The notes: a model not told the origin generated them from the letters alone. A DNA stretch of 50,877 bases from Tychonema sp. LEGE 06208 (GCF_015207505.1 NZ_JADEWT010000034.1:1-50877); one strand, 5' to 3'; counted from the first letter of the stretch, positions 8,201-17,663 are shown. Numbers and translations: made by a program.

Positions 8201-9528
8201 AAATCGGATTTTTGCGACAAGTGTCCGCCAAAGGCTCTGCGGCAGCACCAGCATCCAAGTACCCACTTTCTGAATATGGGGAAGTGGCGATCGGACGCGA
8301 TCGCAATTGTCACATAGCCCTAGAGTCGATCGCCCACGGCATGGTTTCCCGCCGCCACGCCGCAGTCCGTCCCCTGACTCATGGTAATTGGACGAGATGG
8401 CAAATTTGCGACCTCAACAGCGCTAACGGAACTTATATCAACGGTCAAAAACTGCAAGGCTGCCAAACTTTACAAACAGGCGATCGCATCAGTCTCGGTC
8501 AAGACGGCCCTGAATTCATATTTGAAACTTCCACAACCCCTCACCAAAATAAACCCGGATTCTCCCACACCCCAACCGGCAATTTTGAGCCGCCCGAAAA
8601 AGACGCTCTAACTTTAACTCAATTATTCCCGATCGCCTCCACCGGCAAACAATTAAGCCAAAAAGCATACTTATATCCAGGTATAGCCACAGTTATTTTT
8701 GTCGTGTCGATGTTTCTCGCCGTCGGAAATTCCGCAGCCTTCAACTTCCTGCTGTCAGCCTACCTTGCCGGTGCAGCTTACTACTTCATCTATCAACTGT
8801 GCGGCAAACACAAACCTTGGTGGGTATTGCTCGGTACCGCTTTAGCAACAGTCTTGATACTGCTAAGCCCCTTATTGATTGGATTTATATTAGTATTTAG
8901 AGAAATTTTACCCGGTCGTTTGCCCGCAGAAGGCGAACAAATTAGTTTTTTACCTTTTTTAATCAGAATGTTCTTCGGGGCTGGTCTGATGGAAGAATTG
9001 CTGAAAGCCCTGCCCGTTTTGGGAGCAATGCTGCTGGGAAATTTACTAAGAAATCCCTGGCGCGATCGCATCGGCGTTTGGGAACCATTAGACGGAATTC
9101 TGTTAGGAAGTGCCTCAGCAGTCGGCTTTACACTACTAGAAACTCTCGGCCAGTACGTTCCCAATATCATCCAAAATATCACCCTGCAAGCAGGCCCAGA
9201 AGCCGGACAATTAGTAGGATTGCAATTGCTAATTCCCCGCATTTTAGGCTCCGCCGCCGGACACATGGCTTACAGCGGCTATTTGGGATATTTTATCGGT
9301 TTGAGCGCCCTCAAACCCAGGAAGCGCTGGCAAATTTTGGGCGTAGGTTATTTTAGCGCCTCCGCACTTCACGCTTTGTGGAATGCGTCGGGAGCAGTCA
9401 GCGTACTTTTGCTGGCCTTGGTGGGAGTTTTGTCCTATGCGTTTTTAGTAGCTGCAATTTTGAAAGCCCGGGCTTTGTCTCCGAATCGAGAGCAAAATTT
9501 TGCTACTCGCATATTTTATGAAAAGTGA
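8191..9528 (+). CDS. FHA domain-PrsW family membrane protease fusion
   Basis: 445 residues. An FHA phosphopeptide-binding domain occupies about 20-110: AIGRDRNCHIALES, then VSRRHAAVRP and DLNSANGTYINGQKL supply the conserved Gly-Arg, Ser-His and Asn-Gly. From about 155 on there are eight or so membrane helices of the PrsW glutamic-type protease family, with MEELLKALPVLG, the WEPLDGILLGSASAVGFTLLE helix, and the His-bearing helices AAGHMAYSGYLGYF and ASALHALWNASG. PrsW cleaves anti-sigma factors inside membranes; here the FHA domain suggests control by Ser/Thr phosphorylation (inference). The start ATG lies within the heptamer array, and GTG at 8221 is an alternative. Confidence 0.87.
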   Translation: MTNEIGFLRQVSAKGSAAAPASKYPLSEYGEVAIGRDRNCHIALESIAHGMVSRRHAAVRPLTHGNWTRWQICDLNSANGTYINGQKLQGCQTLQTGDRISLGQDGPEFIFETSTTPHQNKPGFSHTPTGNFEPPEKDALTLTQLFPIASTGKQLSQKAYLYPGIATVIFVVSMFLAVGNSAAFNFLLSAYLAGAAYYFIYQLCGKHKPWWVLLGTALATVLILLSPLLIGFILVFREILPGRLPAEGEQISFLPFLIRMFFGAGLMEELLKALPVLGAMLLGNLLRNPWRDRIGVWEPLDGILLGSASAVGFTLLETLGQYVPNIIQNITLQAGPEAGQLVGLQLLIPRILGSAAGHMAYSGYLGYFIGLSALKPRKRWQILGVGYFSASALHALWNASGAVSVLLLALVGVLSYAFLVAAILKARALSPNREQNFATRIFYEK

Positions 9529-9537
9529 ACTAGCAGG

Positions 9538-9780
9538 TCAAGCAGCCATTTTTTTCTTGTGTTTCAACCAGCTTAAACCGGCCAATCCTAAAGCTGTCCC
9601 TCCAACGGTGAGAGGTTCGGGAACTGGTTCGGCGGCGGTATCCAGGCGATCGCCCGCAGCATATCGATCATGTATAATGATATTTGTCAATACGTAATTT
9701 CCTAGAAAAATACCGCAATATTAAGCTCTCGTGCATAGGTAGCACCTGCGTAATTGCTGACGGCCAGAATCCCAGCCTAA
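9538..9780 (-). pseudogene. 3' remnant of a PEP-CTERM protein gene
   Basis: Read on the minus strand, bases from about 9650 to 9538 encode EPVPEPLTVGGTALGLAGLS followed by a WLKHKKK tail and TGA: an exact PEP-CTERM sorting signal (VPEP motif, hydrophobic helix, basic tail). Upstream the frame closes with TAA near 9723, but a neighbouring frame continues with AVSNYAGATYARELNIAVF, so a frameshift separates the pieces. No start codon or longer body is left before the divergent oxidoreductase gene at 9831. This is the tail of an exported, exosortase-processed protein whose 5' part is lost. Confidence 0.6.
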
Positions 9781-9830
9781 CTTAGAAATTCTTCACAAAT
9801 AGTTTGACTGTGGTACTATCTGGATGAGCT

Positions 9831-10952
9831 GTGAGTAGCTTAGGGAAGCCAACGGGCTTGATTCCTGTGGTGGAGGAGAATCCAGGAGTGCTAGATAGGA
9901 TGTCATTGGGATACGCAAACGTTTTCGTCAAGCGAAGTCAACCCGAACCCCTCCGCATTGGGGTAATTGGGGTTGGCAATATGGGCCAACACCATACGCG
10001 AGTTCTGAGCTTGCTAAAAGATATCGAACTCGTGGGTGTTGCAGATATAAATGTAGAGCGGGGAATTGATGTAGCAAGCAAATACCGGGTTCGCTTCTTT
10101 GAAGACTACCGAGATTTGCTCGCCCACGTAGATGCAGTTTGCGTCGCCGTTCCAACTCGCCTACACCACCCTGTGGGGATGTCTTGTCTCCAAGCAGGGG
10201 TTCACGTTTTAATTGAAAAGCCGATCGCAGCTAGCATTGCTGAAGCCGAATCTTTAGTCAACGCCGCTGCAGAAGCCCACCGCATTTTGCAAGTGGGTCA
10301 CATCGAACGCTTCAATCCAGCTTTTCAGGAACTCGGCAAAGTGCTGAAAACTGAAGAGCTACTGGCATTGGAAGCTCACCGGATGAGTCCCTATTCCGAT
10401 CGGGCCAACGACGTATCGGTAGTTTTGGATTTAATGATCCACGACATCGACTTGCTTCTGGAATTGGCAAATTCTCAAGTAGTAAAATTGACGGCTAGCG
10501 GTAGCCGCGCATCAGATTCAGGTTATTTAGACTACGTGACAGCGACGCTGAACTTTGCTAACGGCATTGTGGCCACCCTGACAGCAAGCAAGGTGACGCA
10601 CCGCAAACTTCGTTCAATCGCCGCTCACTGCAAAAATTCTTTGACAGAGGCAGATTTTCTTAACAACGAAATCTTGATTCACCGACAAACCACCGCCAAT
10701 TACGTGACAGATTACGGTCAGGTGCTTTACCGTCAAGATGGGTTGATCGAGAAAGTTTACACCAGCAATATTGAACCGCTCCACGCAGAATTGGAGCATT
10801 TTATTAATTGCGTGCGGGGTGGAAATCAGCCTTCAGTCGGAGGAGAACAAGCTCTCAAAGCTCTGCGGCTTGCGAGTTCGATCGAGCAAATGGCTCTCGA
10901 CGGTCAAGCTTGGTATCCACAAAAGCTAGAGTCTACTTTGCAAGTTAGCTAA
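9831..10952 (+). CDS. Gfo/Idh/MocA family NAD(P)-dependent oxidoreductase
   Basis: 373 residues from GTG at 9831; an ATG at 9900 would give 350 residues and fits the usual family start, about 18 residues before the Rossmann strand. LRIGVIGVGNMGQHHTRVL is the dinucleotide-binding fold, and HVLIEKPIAASIAEA holds the EKP motif with the catalytic Lys. The C-terminal half (DLMIHDIDLLLELA onward) is the alpha/beta substrate domain. Members oxidise or reduce sugars, inositols or, in one cyanobacterial group, bilin-like substrates; the substrate cannot be told here. It stands alone on the plus strand. Confidence 0.9.
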   Translation: MSSLGKPTGLIPVVEENPGVLDRMSLGYANVFVKRSQPEPLRIGVIGVGNMGQHHTRVLSLLKDIELVGVADINVERGIDVASKYRVRFFEDYRDLLAHVDAVCVAVPTRLHHPVGMSCLQAGVHVLIEKPIAASIAEAESLVNAAAEAHRILQVGHIERFNPAFQELGKVLKTEELLALEAHRMSPYSDRANDVSVVLDLMIHDIDLLLELANSQVVKLTASGSRASDSGYLDYVTATLNFANGIVATLTASKVTHRKLRSIAAHCKNSLTEADFLNNEILIHRQTTANYVTDYGQVLYRQDGLIEKVYTSNIEPLHAELEHFINCVRGGNQPSVGGEQALKALRLASSIEQMALDGQAWYPQKLESTLQVS

Positions 10953-11082
10953 ATCGAGACAAATTCTGTCGTTTCCGGGTGCCTTGACAGTTTGGGGTTT
11001 GTTGTTTGTTGAATAGGGTAACTGTTTGGGCGCAACCGGATTCGATGTCACTCGATTTTATATTTTAGATTGTAGATTGTAG

Positions 11083-11255
11083 ATTTTAGATTGACTCCAT
11101 AGATGCAATCTGCGGGATTAAACTAAGATTTTAGATAAGAGATTTGAGATTGACTTCACATCCTTTATTGGGAGATGAAACTGTCGATTTGAAATCTCAG
11201 ATTTGAGGTTGACTCCACAGATGCAATGTGCGGGATTGAACTAAAATTTAAACTT
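11083..11255. repeat. Imperfect direct repeats in the 10953-11325 gap
   Basis: The 373-base gap has no gene. It holds TAGATTG/TAGATTTT runs and two copies of a unit reading GATTGACTCCATAGATGCAA (around 11090) and GTTGACTCCACAGATGCAAT (around 11210), each followed by a CTGCGGGATT-like segment. The origin is unknown. Confidence 0.55.
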
Positions 11256-11325
11256 TTTTGCTTTCCACAACCTATGTCGGGGGAGGGCAATTATCCATCT
11301 TTGGCTAAAGTCACAATTTTTTCTC

Positions 11326-12297
11326 TTAAAAAAGAGCGACTATTTGACTGCTGATAGTTTGGCTAACTAGCTGATTTCCTTGAGGGCTTAGGTGAATGCT
11401 GTCTCGATACAATGTTGCAAGTTGCGCCGCACAATTGAAAATAGGAAGAAAATCTATGTAAGTAATTTTCTCCCGTGCGACAAGTTCGGCGAGACGCTCT
11501 CTAGCCTTGACTTCCCAGTCTCTAGGGCCCTCGCCGCATTCATGGCGCTTGGGAGTCACCGCTAGCAAAAACTCGACTTTAGCCGATACAGCTATTGTTC
11601 GGATTTGGCCAATAGCTTCTAAGTTGCAGCCGACTACATCGCCACTTTTGGCTACGGCTGCTGCTAATTGGCTCGCCGGCACCGCAGGTAGCAAGTAACG
11701 GCTCAATAATTCTAGCGTGGCCGAGAGCGGTTGGCGATCCGGGTAAGCTCGATCGCGCCCCACCACCAGAGAAGAAGGAGCAGATGCAAACAAATCGTCC
11801 GTATTCAGCAGCAACACCAGAATTTTTGACCCAAAAACACCGAACCGCTGGGCGTAAGCAAGTTGATTCCTCGGCCCCCAAGAATTGGCTGAGGCATTCA
11901 GAATTTCAAACTTTGAATAGTTGACTTTTGAACTTAATTGTGCATTGGTTGCCAGATTTTGTACTTGCAGCCTCAACTGCCGAGCCATAATTTCGGAGAT
12001 GGTATCTGTCTGATCTGTCCACCAACCGCCGTTGGCGACAGAATCTCCCAACAGCAAAACCCGCAGAGTGTCTGAGGCTGGGAGTGGGGCGATCGTTCCA
12101 GTACGCATCGAATACTCGTTAATCTCAATCCGGTTTCGCAAACGGCGCACCCTCTGGTTGGGCGCCAACAAATAGCCGCACTCCGCATCAGCAATGTAAA
12201 TCAAGGGATTGCCAAAACCCAGCAACACCCGCAGCAGCACTTCGATTGCGGCCCACAATCCGCAGGTGAGGGCCAAAATTATCAGAACAAATTTCAA
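11326..12297 (-). CDS. SGNH/GDSL-family hydrolase, membrane anchored
   Basis: 323 residues. One N-terminal hydrophobic helix (about 2-22) serves as anchor or uncleaved signal. VLLLGDSVANGG near residue 84 is block I with the nucleophilic Ser. NASANSWGPRNQLAYA supplies block III (Asn), and RDSIHLSPQGNQL near the C-terminus gives the Asp-x-x-His pair. Family members are esterases or acyl/acetyl hydrolases acting on polysaccharides, lipids or peptidoglycan. With a membrane anchor it most likely acts in the periplasm; its substrate is unknown. It is transcribed away from the btpA gene. Confidence 0.85.
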   Translation of the reverse strand: MKFVLIILALTCGLWAAIEVLLRVLLGFGNPLIYIADAECGYLLAPNQRVRRLRNRIEINEYSMRTGTIAPLPASDTLRVLLLGDSVANGGWWTDQTDTISEIMARQLRLQVQNLATNAQLSSKVNYSKFEILNASANSWGPRNQLAYAQRFGVFGSKILVLLLNTDDLFASAPSSLVVGRDRAYPDRQPLSATLELLSRYLLPAVPASQLAAAVAKSGDVVGCNLEAIGQIRTIAVSAKVEFLLAVTPKRHECGEGPRDWEVKARERLAELVAREKITYIDFLPIFNCAAQLATLYRDSIHLSPQGNQLVSQTISSQIVALF

Positions 12298-12583
12298 CGA
12301 TTAACCTCAATCTAAAACGGATACGGTGCCACGTACTATCTGTGGTAGAGAGTGCAAAATTTGAGACTTTTGTTCAACCTCCGGTAATTCACCTCGCTTT
12401 GAGTAAATCGAAAATCTGCAATACCCGAATCGAAAATCGACTAAATGCTGCCCAATTCAGGCTTTTAGCAACTCTGCAGCGCGATCGAGTCAGCGGAATC
12501 GCCCGCGTGGATATAGAATTCTAGAATATACCGTCAAAATCCGCCGTCAGCCGTCAGTGAACTTGGTGGTTTCAGGAAAATCC

Positions 12584-13471
12584 GTGGACTTAAAACAAAT
12601 ATTCAAAACGCCGAATCCCATAATCGGTGTCGTACATTTACAGCCTTTGCCAACTTCTCCCCGCTGGGGCGGGAACCTCAAAGCTATTATCGGAAGAGCC
12701 GAGCAAGAGGCTACAGCGCTGGCTTCTGGCGGCGCAAACGGTATCATAGTCGAGAACTTTTTTGATGCTCCTTTTGCCAAAGACAGCGTAGATCCGGCTG
12801 TTGTCAGTGCGATGACTCTGGTAGTCGAGAGGCTAACAAATCTCGTGACACTGCCGATCGGCGTTAACGTGCTGCGAAACGACGCCCACAGCGCGATCGC
12901 CATCGCCTCCTGCACGGGAGCTCAATTCATCCGCGTCAACGTCCTCAACGGCATCATGGCTACAGACCAAGGCTTAATTGAAGGCCAAGCACACCAGCTC
13001 CTGCGCTACCGTCGGGAATTGGGAAGCGATGTCAAAATATTAGCAGACGTGCTAGTCAAGCACGGGCGACCCCTGGGAGGCTCCAACTTGACCACAGCCG
13101 TCTCAGAGACGATCGGGCGCGCCTTAGCCGACGCCGTAATTCTTTCCGGCTGGACAACCGGCAGCCCACCCAATCTCGAAGACTTAGAACTTGCGAGTGC
13201 AGCAGCGGGGGAAACTCCTGTATTCATCGGTAGCGGTGCATCGTGGGAAAACATTTCCACCCTCATGCAAGCTGCAGACGGAGTAATTGTGTCGAGCTCG
13301 CTGAAGCGAAACGGCCGCATCGAACAACCAATCGATCCCATCCGCGTCAGTCAATTTGTAGAAGCCGCCCATCGCAGCTTTTCCGAGAAAGAGCTCGAAC
13401 AAGAAAACAAAAACGCTAATGGTTCGAGAGGGCTAACACCGGAACCGAGCAAAGTCAGAAGTAAAACGTAA
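12584..13471 (+). CDS. btpA: BtpA, photosystem I biogenesis protein
   Basis: 295 residues from GTG at 12584, preferred over GTG at 12557 because AGGAAAA (12574-12580) sits at good distance and the protein then starts at DLKQIFKTPNPIIGVVHLQP, the family N-terminus. It is a TIM-barrel-like protein of the BtpA/SgcQ family: IRVNVLNGIMATDQGLIEG and DAVILSGWTTGSPP are conserved blocks. In Synechocystis BtpA is a thylakoid-associated extrinsic protein needed for stability of the photosystem I reaction-centre proteins. The C-terminal 25 residues are hydrophilic and poorly conserved in type. Confidence 0.9.
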   Translation: MDLKQIFKTPNPIIGVVHLQPLPTSPRWGGNLKAIIGRAEQEATALASGGANGIIVENFFDAPFAKDSVDPAVVSAMTLVVERLTNLVTLPIGVNVLRNDAHSAIAIASCTGAQFIRVNVLNGIMATDQGLIEGQAHQLLRYRRELGSDVKILADVLVKHGRPLGGSNLTTAVSETIGRALADAVILSGWTTGSPPNLEDLELASAAAGETPVFIGSGASWENISTLMQAADGVIVSSSLKRNGRIEQPIDPIRVSQFVEAAHRSFSEKELEQENKNANGSRGLTPEPSKVRSKT

Positions 13472-13473
13472 AA

Positions 13474-13735
13474 TAGTTGTTAGTTGTTAGTTGTTAGTTG
13501 TTAGTTGTTAGTTGGCAACAGTTAACAGTTGACAGCCAACAGTCAACAGTTAACAGTAGGGGGGGTTGATGGTGCGTGCGGGCCCTCTTAACAGTTAACA
13601 GCCAACAGTTAACAGCCAACAGTTAACAGCCAACAGTCAACAGTCAGTAGGGGCGGTGGATGGTGCGAGCCCGCCCTCTTAACTCTTGACTTAACAGTCA
13701 ACAGTCAACAGTCAACAATTAACAATTCCCAAATC
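13474..13735. repeat. Heptamer array with two GC cores
   Basis: The gap between btpA and the VKOR gene is wholly repeats: TTGTTAG units (13476-13514), then AACAGTT/AACAGCC/AACAGTC units to 13730. Two cores interrupt them, in opposite orientation to those at 8 kb: 13556-13587 (degenerate) and 13647-13678 (GGGCGGTGGATGGTGCGAGC then CCGCCC). No gene is present. Confidence 0.8.
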
Positions 13736-13741
13736 AAAAAA

Positions 13742-14668
13742 ATGATTCGCCGACGTTCAACCCCTTGGATTCATCGCTGGTCTAGGACGGTGATGGCAGC
13801 CATCGCAGCCATCGGCGTCCTAGAAACGGCCTATCTGACGATCGCTAAATTCACAACAAACTCAGTAATTTGTCCCACCAGCGGCTGCGACAAAGTTCTC
13901 AACAGTCCCTACGCTACAGTCTTTGGCACAGTGCCTTTAAGTTTATTAGGTTGTCTGGCATACCTGAGCATCGCAATTCTGGCATTAGCTCCCAAAGCCG
14001 TCAATCCTGACAACAACAAACGGCTGCACTCTCAACTAGAAAATTGGACTTGGCAAGCCCTATTTATCATCACCGCTGCGATGCTAATATTCAGCAGCTA
14101 TTTGATGTATTTGATGGCTTTTGAAATTAAGGATCTGTGCATTTACTGCATCAGTTCCGCCTTATTTGCCCTGTCGCTGTTTGTGCTGGTGCTAGTCGGG
14201 CGCGACTGGGAAGATATCGGACAATTAGTTTTTACAGGCATTTTGGTGGTGATGGTGAGTTCGATCGGCGCTTTAGCCCTATACAACAGCGTCAGCTCAC
14301 CCGCTCCTTTTGTTTCTGCTACCCCCGGAATTTTACCCCCAGCAGTCACCACAACCTCCGGGCCGGCACAAATTGCTTTAGCCCGCCATCTCCGACAAAT
14401 CGGCGCTAAAGAATACGGCGCTTACTGGTGTCCCCACTGTCACGATCAAAAAATGCTATTTGGGAAAGAAGCAGCCAAAATAATTGATTATTTTGAATGC
14501 GATCCCAGAGGGCAAAATTCCCGCGCTGAAATTTGCCAAGCTGGTGCTGCAAATATTAAAGGTTTCCCTACTTGGGAAATTCAAGGTCAGTTTTATTCGG
14601 GGACACAAACTTTGGATAAACTCGCTGAGTTATCCGGTTACACTGGCCCGCGCAACTTTCAAAAATGA
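13742..14668 (+). CDS. VKOR-thioredoxin fusion, disulfide-forming enzyme
   Basis: 308 residues. Four to five membrane helices in the first 195 residues form a vitamin K epoxide reductase domain: CPTSGCDKVLNSPYA carries the loop cysteine pair, the nearby conserved Ser/Asn are present, and CIYCISSALFAL is the CxxC next to the quinone. From about 220 to the end is a thioredoxin-like domain with YWCPHCHDQK as its CxxC. Electrons pass from substrate proteins through the Trx domain and VKOR to a quinone, making disulfides in the periplasm or thylakoid lumen. The fused form is known from Synechococcus. The start lies just downstream of the heptamer array. Confidence 0.93.
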   Translation: MIRRRSTPWIHRWSRTVMAAIAAIGVLETAYLTIAKFTTNSVICPTSGCDKVLNSPYATVFGTVPLSLLGCLAYLSIAILALAPKAVNPDNNKRLHSQLENWTWQALFIITAAMLIFSSYLMYLMAFEIKDLCIYCISSALFALSLFVLVLVGRDWEDIGQLVFTGILVVMVSSIGALALYNSVSSPAPFVSATPGILPPAVTTTSGPAQIALARHLRQIGAKEYGAYWCPHCHDQKMLFGKEAAKIIDYFECDPRGQNSRAEICQAGAANIKGFPTWEIQGQFYSGTQTLDKLAELSGYTGPRNFQK

Positions 14669-14740
14669 TAGCAAGGCTTGAGAGTTGAGATCCGAGATTT
14701 TTTGGGGTAGGAAAAATCCAGCTTTTTAAAGCTTAGCTAA

Positions 14741-14852
14741 TAGACCTCTTGCATAAATATTTGATTGATGGGTAAACCGCAGATTTCAAGCGGATAAACA
14801 CCGATAGACGCAGATAATTTAATCTGCTCTGCGAATGAGTGCAAGAGGTCTA
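14741..14852. mobile_element. 112-bp MITE-like element, perfect 13-bp ends
   Basis: Ends are TAGACCTCTTGCA (14741-14753) and its exact reverse complement (14840-14852), with TA at both outer edges as in elements that duplicate a TA target. The interior has no ORF; it contains the CGGATAAACACCGATAGACG type sequence that recurs in other gaps (about 15350-15405, 20430-20480). It is too small to encode a transposase and would depend on one elsewhere. The parent family is not known. Confidence 0.65.
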
Positions 14853-15550
14853 ATCTTTTTCGGCTGTTGTAACATCACTCAAAAATATCGCATCTATAGC
14901 CTTTCAAGCGAAAGATGAGGTACTATCCGGGATAGGCCAAACCGGGCATAGGCCAAACCGGGCTATCTTCACTTTTGTCAGAACCGCTATACAATCCATA
15001 AAAAAAAATTAAACATTAGTTGGTGCGAATTTTAAAATACTTTCGGAAGTATTGTAGTATTAAGTCTGAAAAAAAATCAATTATCATTCCTTCATGCAAT
15101 AGATTTCCCTAAACTGCGGATAAATCGACCATCTTCCAGAAAGACCAACAATCTCATATAACCGCACCAGATATATTCAAAAATCCCGAAAAAACCCAGA
15201 GTTTCACTGCCCAACATTTTTGCTGTAGCAAGCTTTATTATAATTTTTATAAATAGTAGAACTACTAGACATTTTACAAATAAAATCAAAAAACCGGATT
15301 TCTGCTTCCAGACTCATTAAACTGGTATTGCATTAATTCGCTTTCAATTCCTGCAATTATCTGCGTTTATCTGGGTCTATCTGCCTGAAATCTGCGGTTG
15401 CCAAGTGCGATAAAAAACTTAGGCAACTCCAGTCTCTTGTTAAATGAGATATTTTGCCAGGATCGACTGAGCAGATCGCCGAGAAGATATAAAAGCTATA
15501 TGTAGTAGTAGCTTAGATGCTCCAAAGGCGAGGCAAAAATTCCCAAAATT
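14853..15550. other. Non-coding gap upstream of the CHASE2 gene
   Basis: No convincing gene. It contains a short direct repeat of AGGCCAAACCGGGC near 14935-14960 and a second copy of the GCAGATAA/CTGCGTTTATCTG type repeat (about 15355-15405). A 65-codon minus-strand reading frame (15092-15289) lacks any family features. Confidence 0.5.
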
Positions 15551-17656
15551 ATGATAGAAAGTATCAAAAAATGGCTCGATCGAGAACGCAGAGTATTGAT
15601 TACTGCCAGTACGGTTGCCGGTACGGTGATTGTACTGCGCTGGTTCGGATTTTTGCAGGTGTGGGAATGGACTGCTTTCGACCACTTTGTGCGCGGGCGG
15701 CCAGCCGAACCCATTGACTCGCGCATCATGATTGTAGAAATTAAGGAAGCTGACTTGCAAAAATACGGCTACCCAATTTCCGATGCTGTATTGGCCCAAT
15801 TGCTGCAAAAATTGCACGCTGGCAAACCGCGGGCGATCGGTCTCGACGTTTACCGAGATTTGCCCACTCAACCGGGTAACGCCGAATTGCTCAAAACTTT
15901 TAAAACTATTCCTAACTTAATTGGCATTGAGTTGATGCCAGATGAAACCAGGATTGGAGTTCGGCCCCCTCCGGTACTTGAGGAGTCCTCGCGCGTCGGT
16001 TTCAACAACGTTGTCATCGATGCTGACGGTAAAGTGCGCCGAGCTTTGCTTTACTCTTGGCCCGGAGACGGCAAAACTCATGAAAGCTTCGCGCTCAAAC
16101 TGGCTTTGCTTTACCTCGAAGGCGAAGGGATTTCTCCTCAGCCAGCAACTGTCAATCCTAAATACTTGCAGTTAGGCAAGGGGGTGTTTCGACCTTTTGA
16201 GCCGAATGACGGTGCTTACGTGCGAGCGGACAGCCGCGGCTATCAAATTCTGGCTGCTCTGCGCGGTCCGAGCGGCAGTTTCCGCACTGCATCGATGGGT
16301 GACGTGCTTTCTGGCAAAGTACCGGCGGATTTTGTGCGATCGCGCGTTGTGTTGATCGGCTCAACAGCCACCAGCCTCAAAGACTTTCAGCAAAATGCTT
16401 ACAGTTCGGGTGTGTTTGCTCCTCCCCAGCCCATACCGGGAGTCGAGCTTCAGGCTCATTTCTTGAGCCAAATTTTGAGTGCGGCCCTCGACGGACGCGA
16501 AGGTATCAATGTTTGGCCCGAGGCTGGGGAGTTACTGTGGATTTTACTGTGGTCTTGGGTGGGAGCGAGTGTGAGCTGGAAGTTGCGATCGCTCGGGCGA
16601 TCGGCTGGGTGTTTGTCAAGTATCTGTCTCGGTTTGAGTGCCAGTTTATACTTAGCTTTTTTAGACGGTTGGTGGCTGCCATTAATTCCTGCAATCCTCA
16701 GTCTTGTCGGTTCTGGCGTAGCAGTTGTCGGCTATCTGGCTCACTTGCAAGAAGAACTAAAACGCTCTAAAGAATTTTTACAATCGCTAATCGATACAAT
16801 TCCAGACCCGATTTTTGTCAAAGATATAAATCACCGCTGGGTTGTGTTGAATCAGGCCTATTGTCGGTTAATCGGCTATCCTTGGGAAATTTTAACCCAT
16901 CGCACAGATTACGACTTATTTCCCCAAGCCGAAGCCGATATATTTTGGCAGCAAGACGAATTAGTATTGCAAACTCAACAGCCGCAAGAAAATGAAGAAT
17001 ATTTTACCGATGCTCACGGAATTACGCATCTGATTGCGACTAAAAGAACCCTGCACAAAGATGCAGCCGGCAACTTATTTTTAGTCGGAGCGATCAGAGA
17101 TGTTACCGAGCGCAAACTTCGCGAAGACGCTCTAGAGAAAAAAAATGCTGAACTCAGCCACCAAGCTTCTCACGATGCTCTTACAGGTTTGCCCAACCGT
17201 AAAATGTTTTACGAATGTTTGCATCTGTCTCTAGAAAGAGCTTCTTGCAATCAAGAACTGGTAGCTTTACTGTTTTTAGATTTAGATGGATTTAAGTCTA
17301 TCAACGACACTCTCGGACACAATGTGGGCGATTTACTCTTAAAATCAGTTGCTAACAGGCTCAGACAATGCTTGCGCGGCAGCGATATCATCTCGCGGCT
17401 GGGCGGCGACGAGTTCACAGTCATCCTGTCGGCAATTCCCGGTAATGAGGAAGCTGCAAAGGTAGCTGAAAAAATTTGCGATGCCATCGTGCAGCCTTTT
17501 TTTTTAGAAGAACATAAAGTTTCTGTAACTACAAGTATTGGTATTAGTTTATATCCAACTGACGGTCAAGAGTCAGAGATTTTAGTCAAAAATGCCGATG
17601 CTGCAATGTATCGTGCTAAGGAACGGGGGAAAAATCAATATCAATTTCTTGAGTAA
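15551..17656 (+). CDS. CHASE2-PAS-GGDEF diguanylate cyclase
   Basis: 701 residues. A first membrane helix is followed by a CHASE2 extracytoplasmic sensor (about 40-320, starting FDHFVRGRP, with IGLDVYRDLP), then three membrane helices (about 325-395), a PAS domain (about 405-525, DPIFVKDINHRWV) and a GGDEF domain (about 540-701). The active site GGDEF (618-622) is intact and an RGSD allosteric I-site lies at 609-612, so it should make cyclic di-GMP and be feedback inhibited. No EAL domain follows. CHASE2 ligands are unknown. The ATG at 15551 is internal to a longer open stretch; no strong ribosome site is seen. Confidence 0.93.
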   Translation: MIESIKKWLDRERRVLITASTVAGTVIVLRWFGFLQVWEWTAFDHFVRGRPAEPIDSRIMIVEIKEADLQKYGYPISDAVLAQLLQKLHAGKPRAIGLDVYRDLPTQPGNAELLKTFKTIPNLIGIELMPDETRIGVRPPPVLEESSRVGFNNVVIDADGKVRRALLYSWPGDGKTHESFALKLALLYLEGEGISPQPATVNPKYLQLGKGVFRPFEPNDGAYVRADSRGYQILAALRGPSGSFRTASMGDVLSGKVPADFVRSRVVLIGSTATSLKDFQQNAYSSGVFAPPQPIPGVELQAHFLSQILSAALDGREGINVWPEAGELLWILLWSWVGASVSWKLRSLGRSAGCLSSICLGLSASLYLAFLDGWWLPLIPAILSLVGSGVAVVGYLAHLQEELKRSKEFLQSLIDTIPDPIFVKDINHRWVVLNQAYCRLIGYPWEILTHRTDYDLFPQAEADIFWQQDELVLQTQQPQENEEYFTDAHGITHLIATKRTLHKDAAGNLFLVGAIRDVTERKLREDALEKKNAELSHQASHDALTGLPNRKMFYECLHLSLERASCNQELVALLFLDLDGFKSINDTLGHNVGDLLLKSVANRLRQCLRGSDIISRLGGDEFTVILSAIPGNEEAAKVAEKICDAIVQPFFLEEHKVSVTTSIGISLYPTDGQESEILVKNADAAMYRAKERGKNQYQFLE

Positions 17657-17663
17657 TTTATCA

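Noticed and set aside
15092..15289. Minus-strand 65-codon frame in the gap before the CHASE2 gene
   Set aside because: No ribosome site, no recognisable domain, and A/T-rich non-coding composition.
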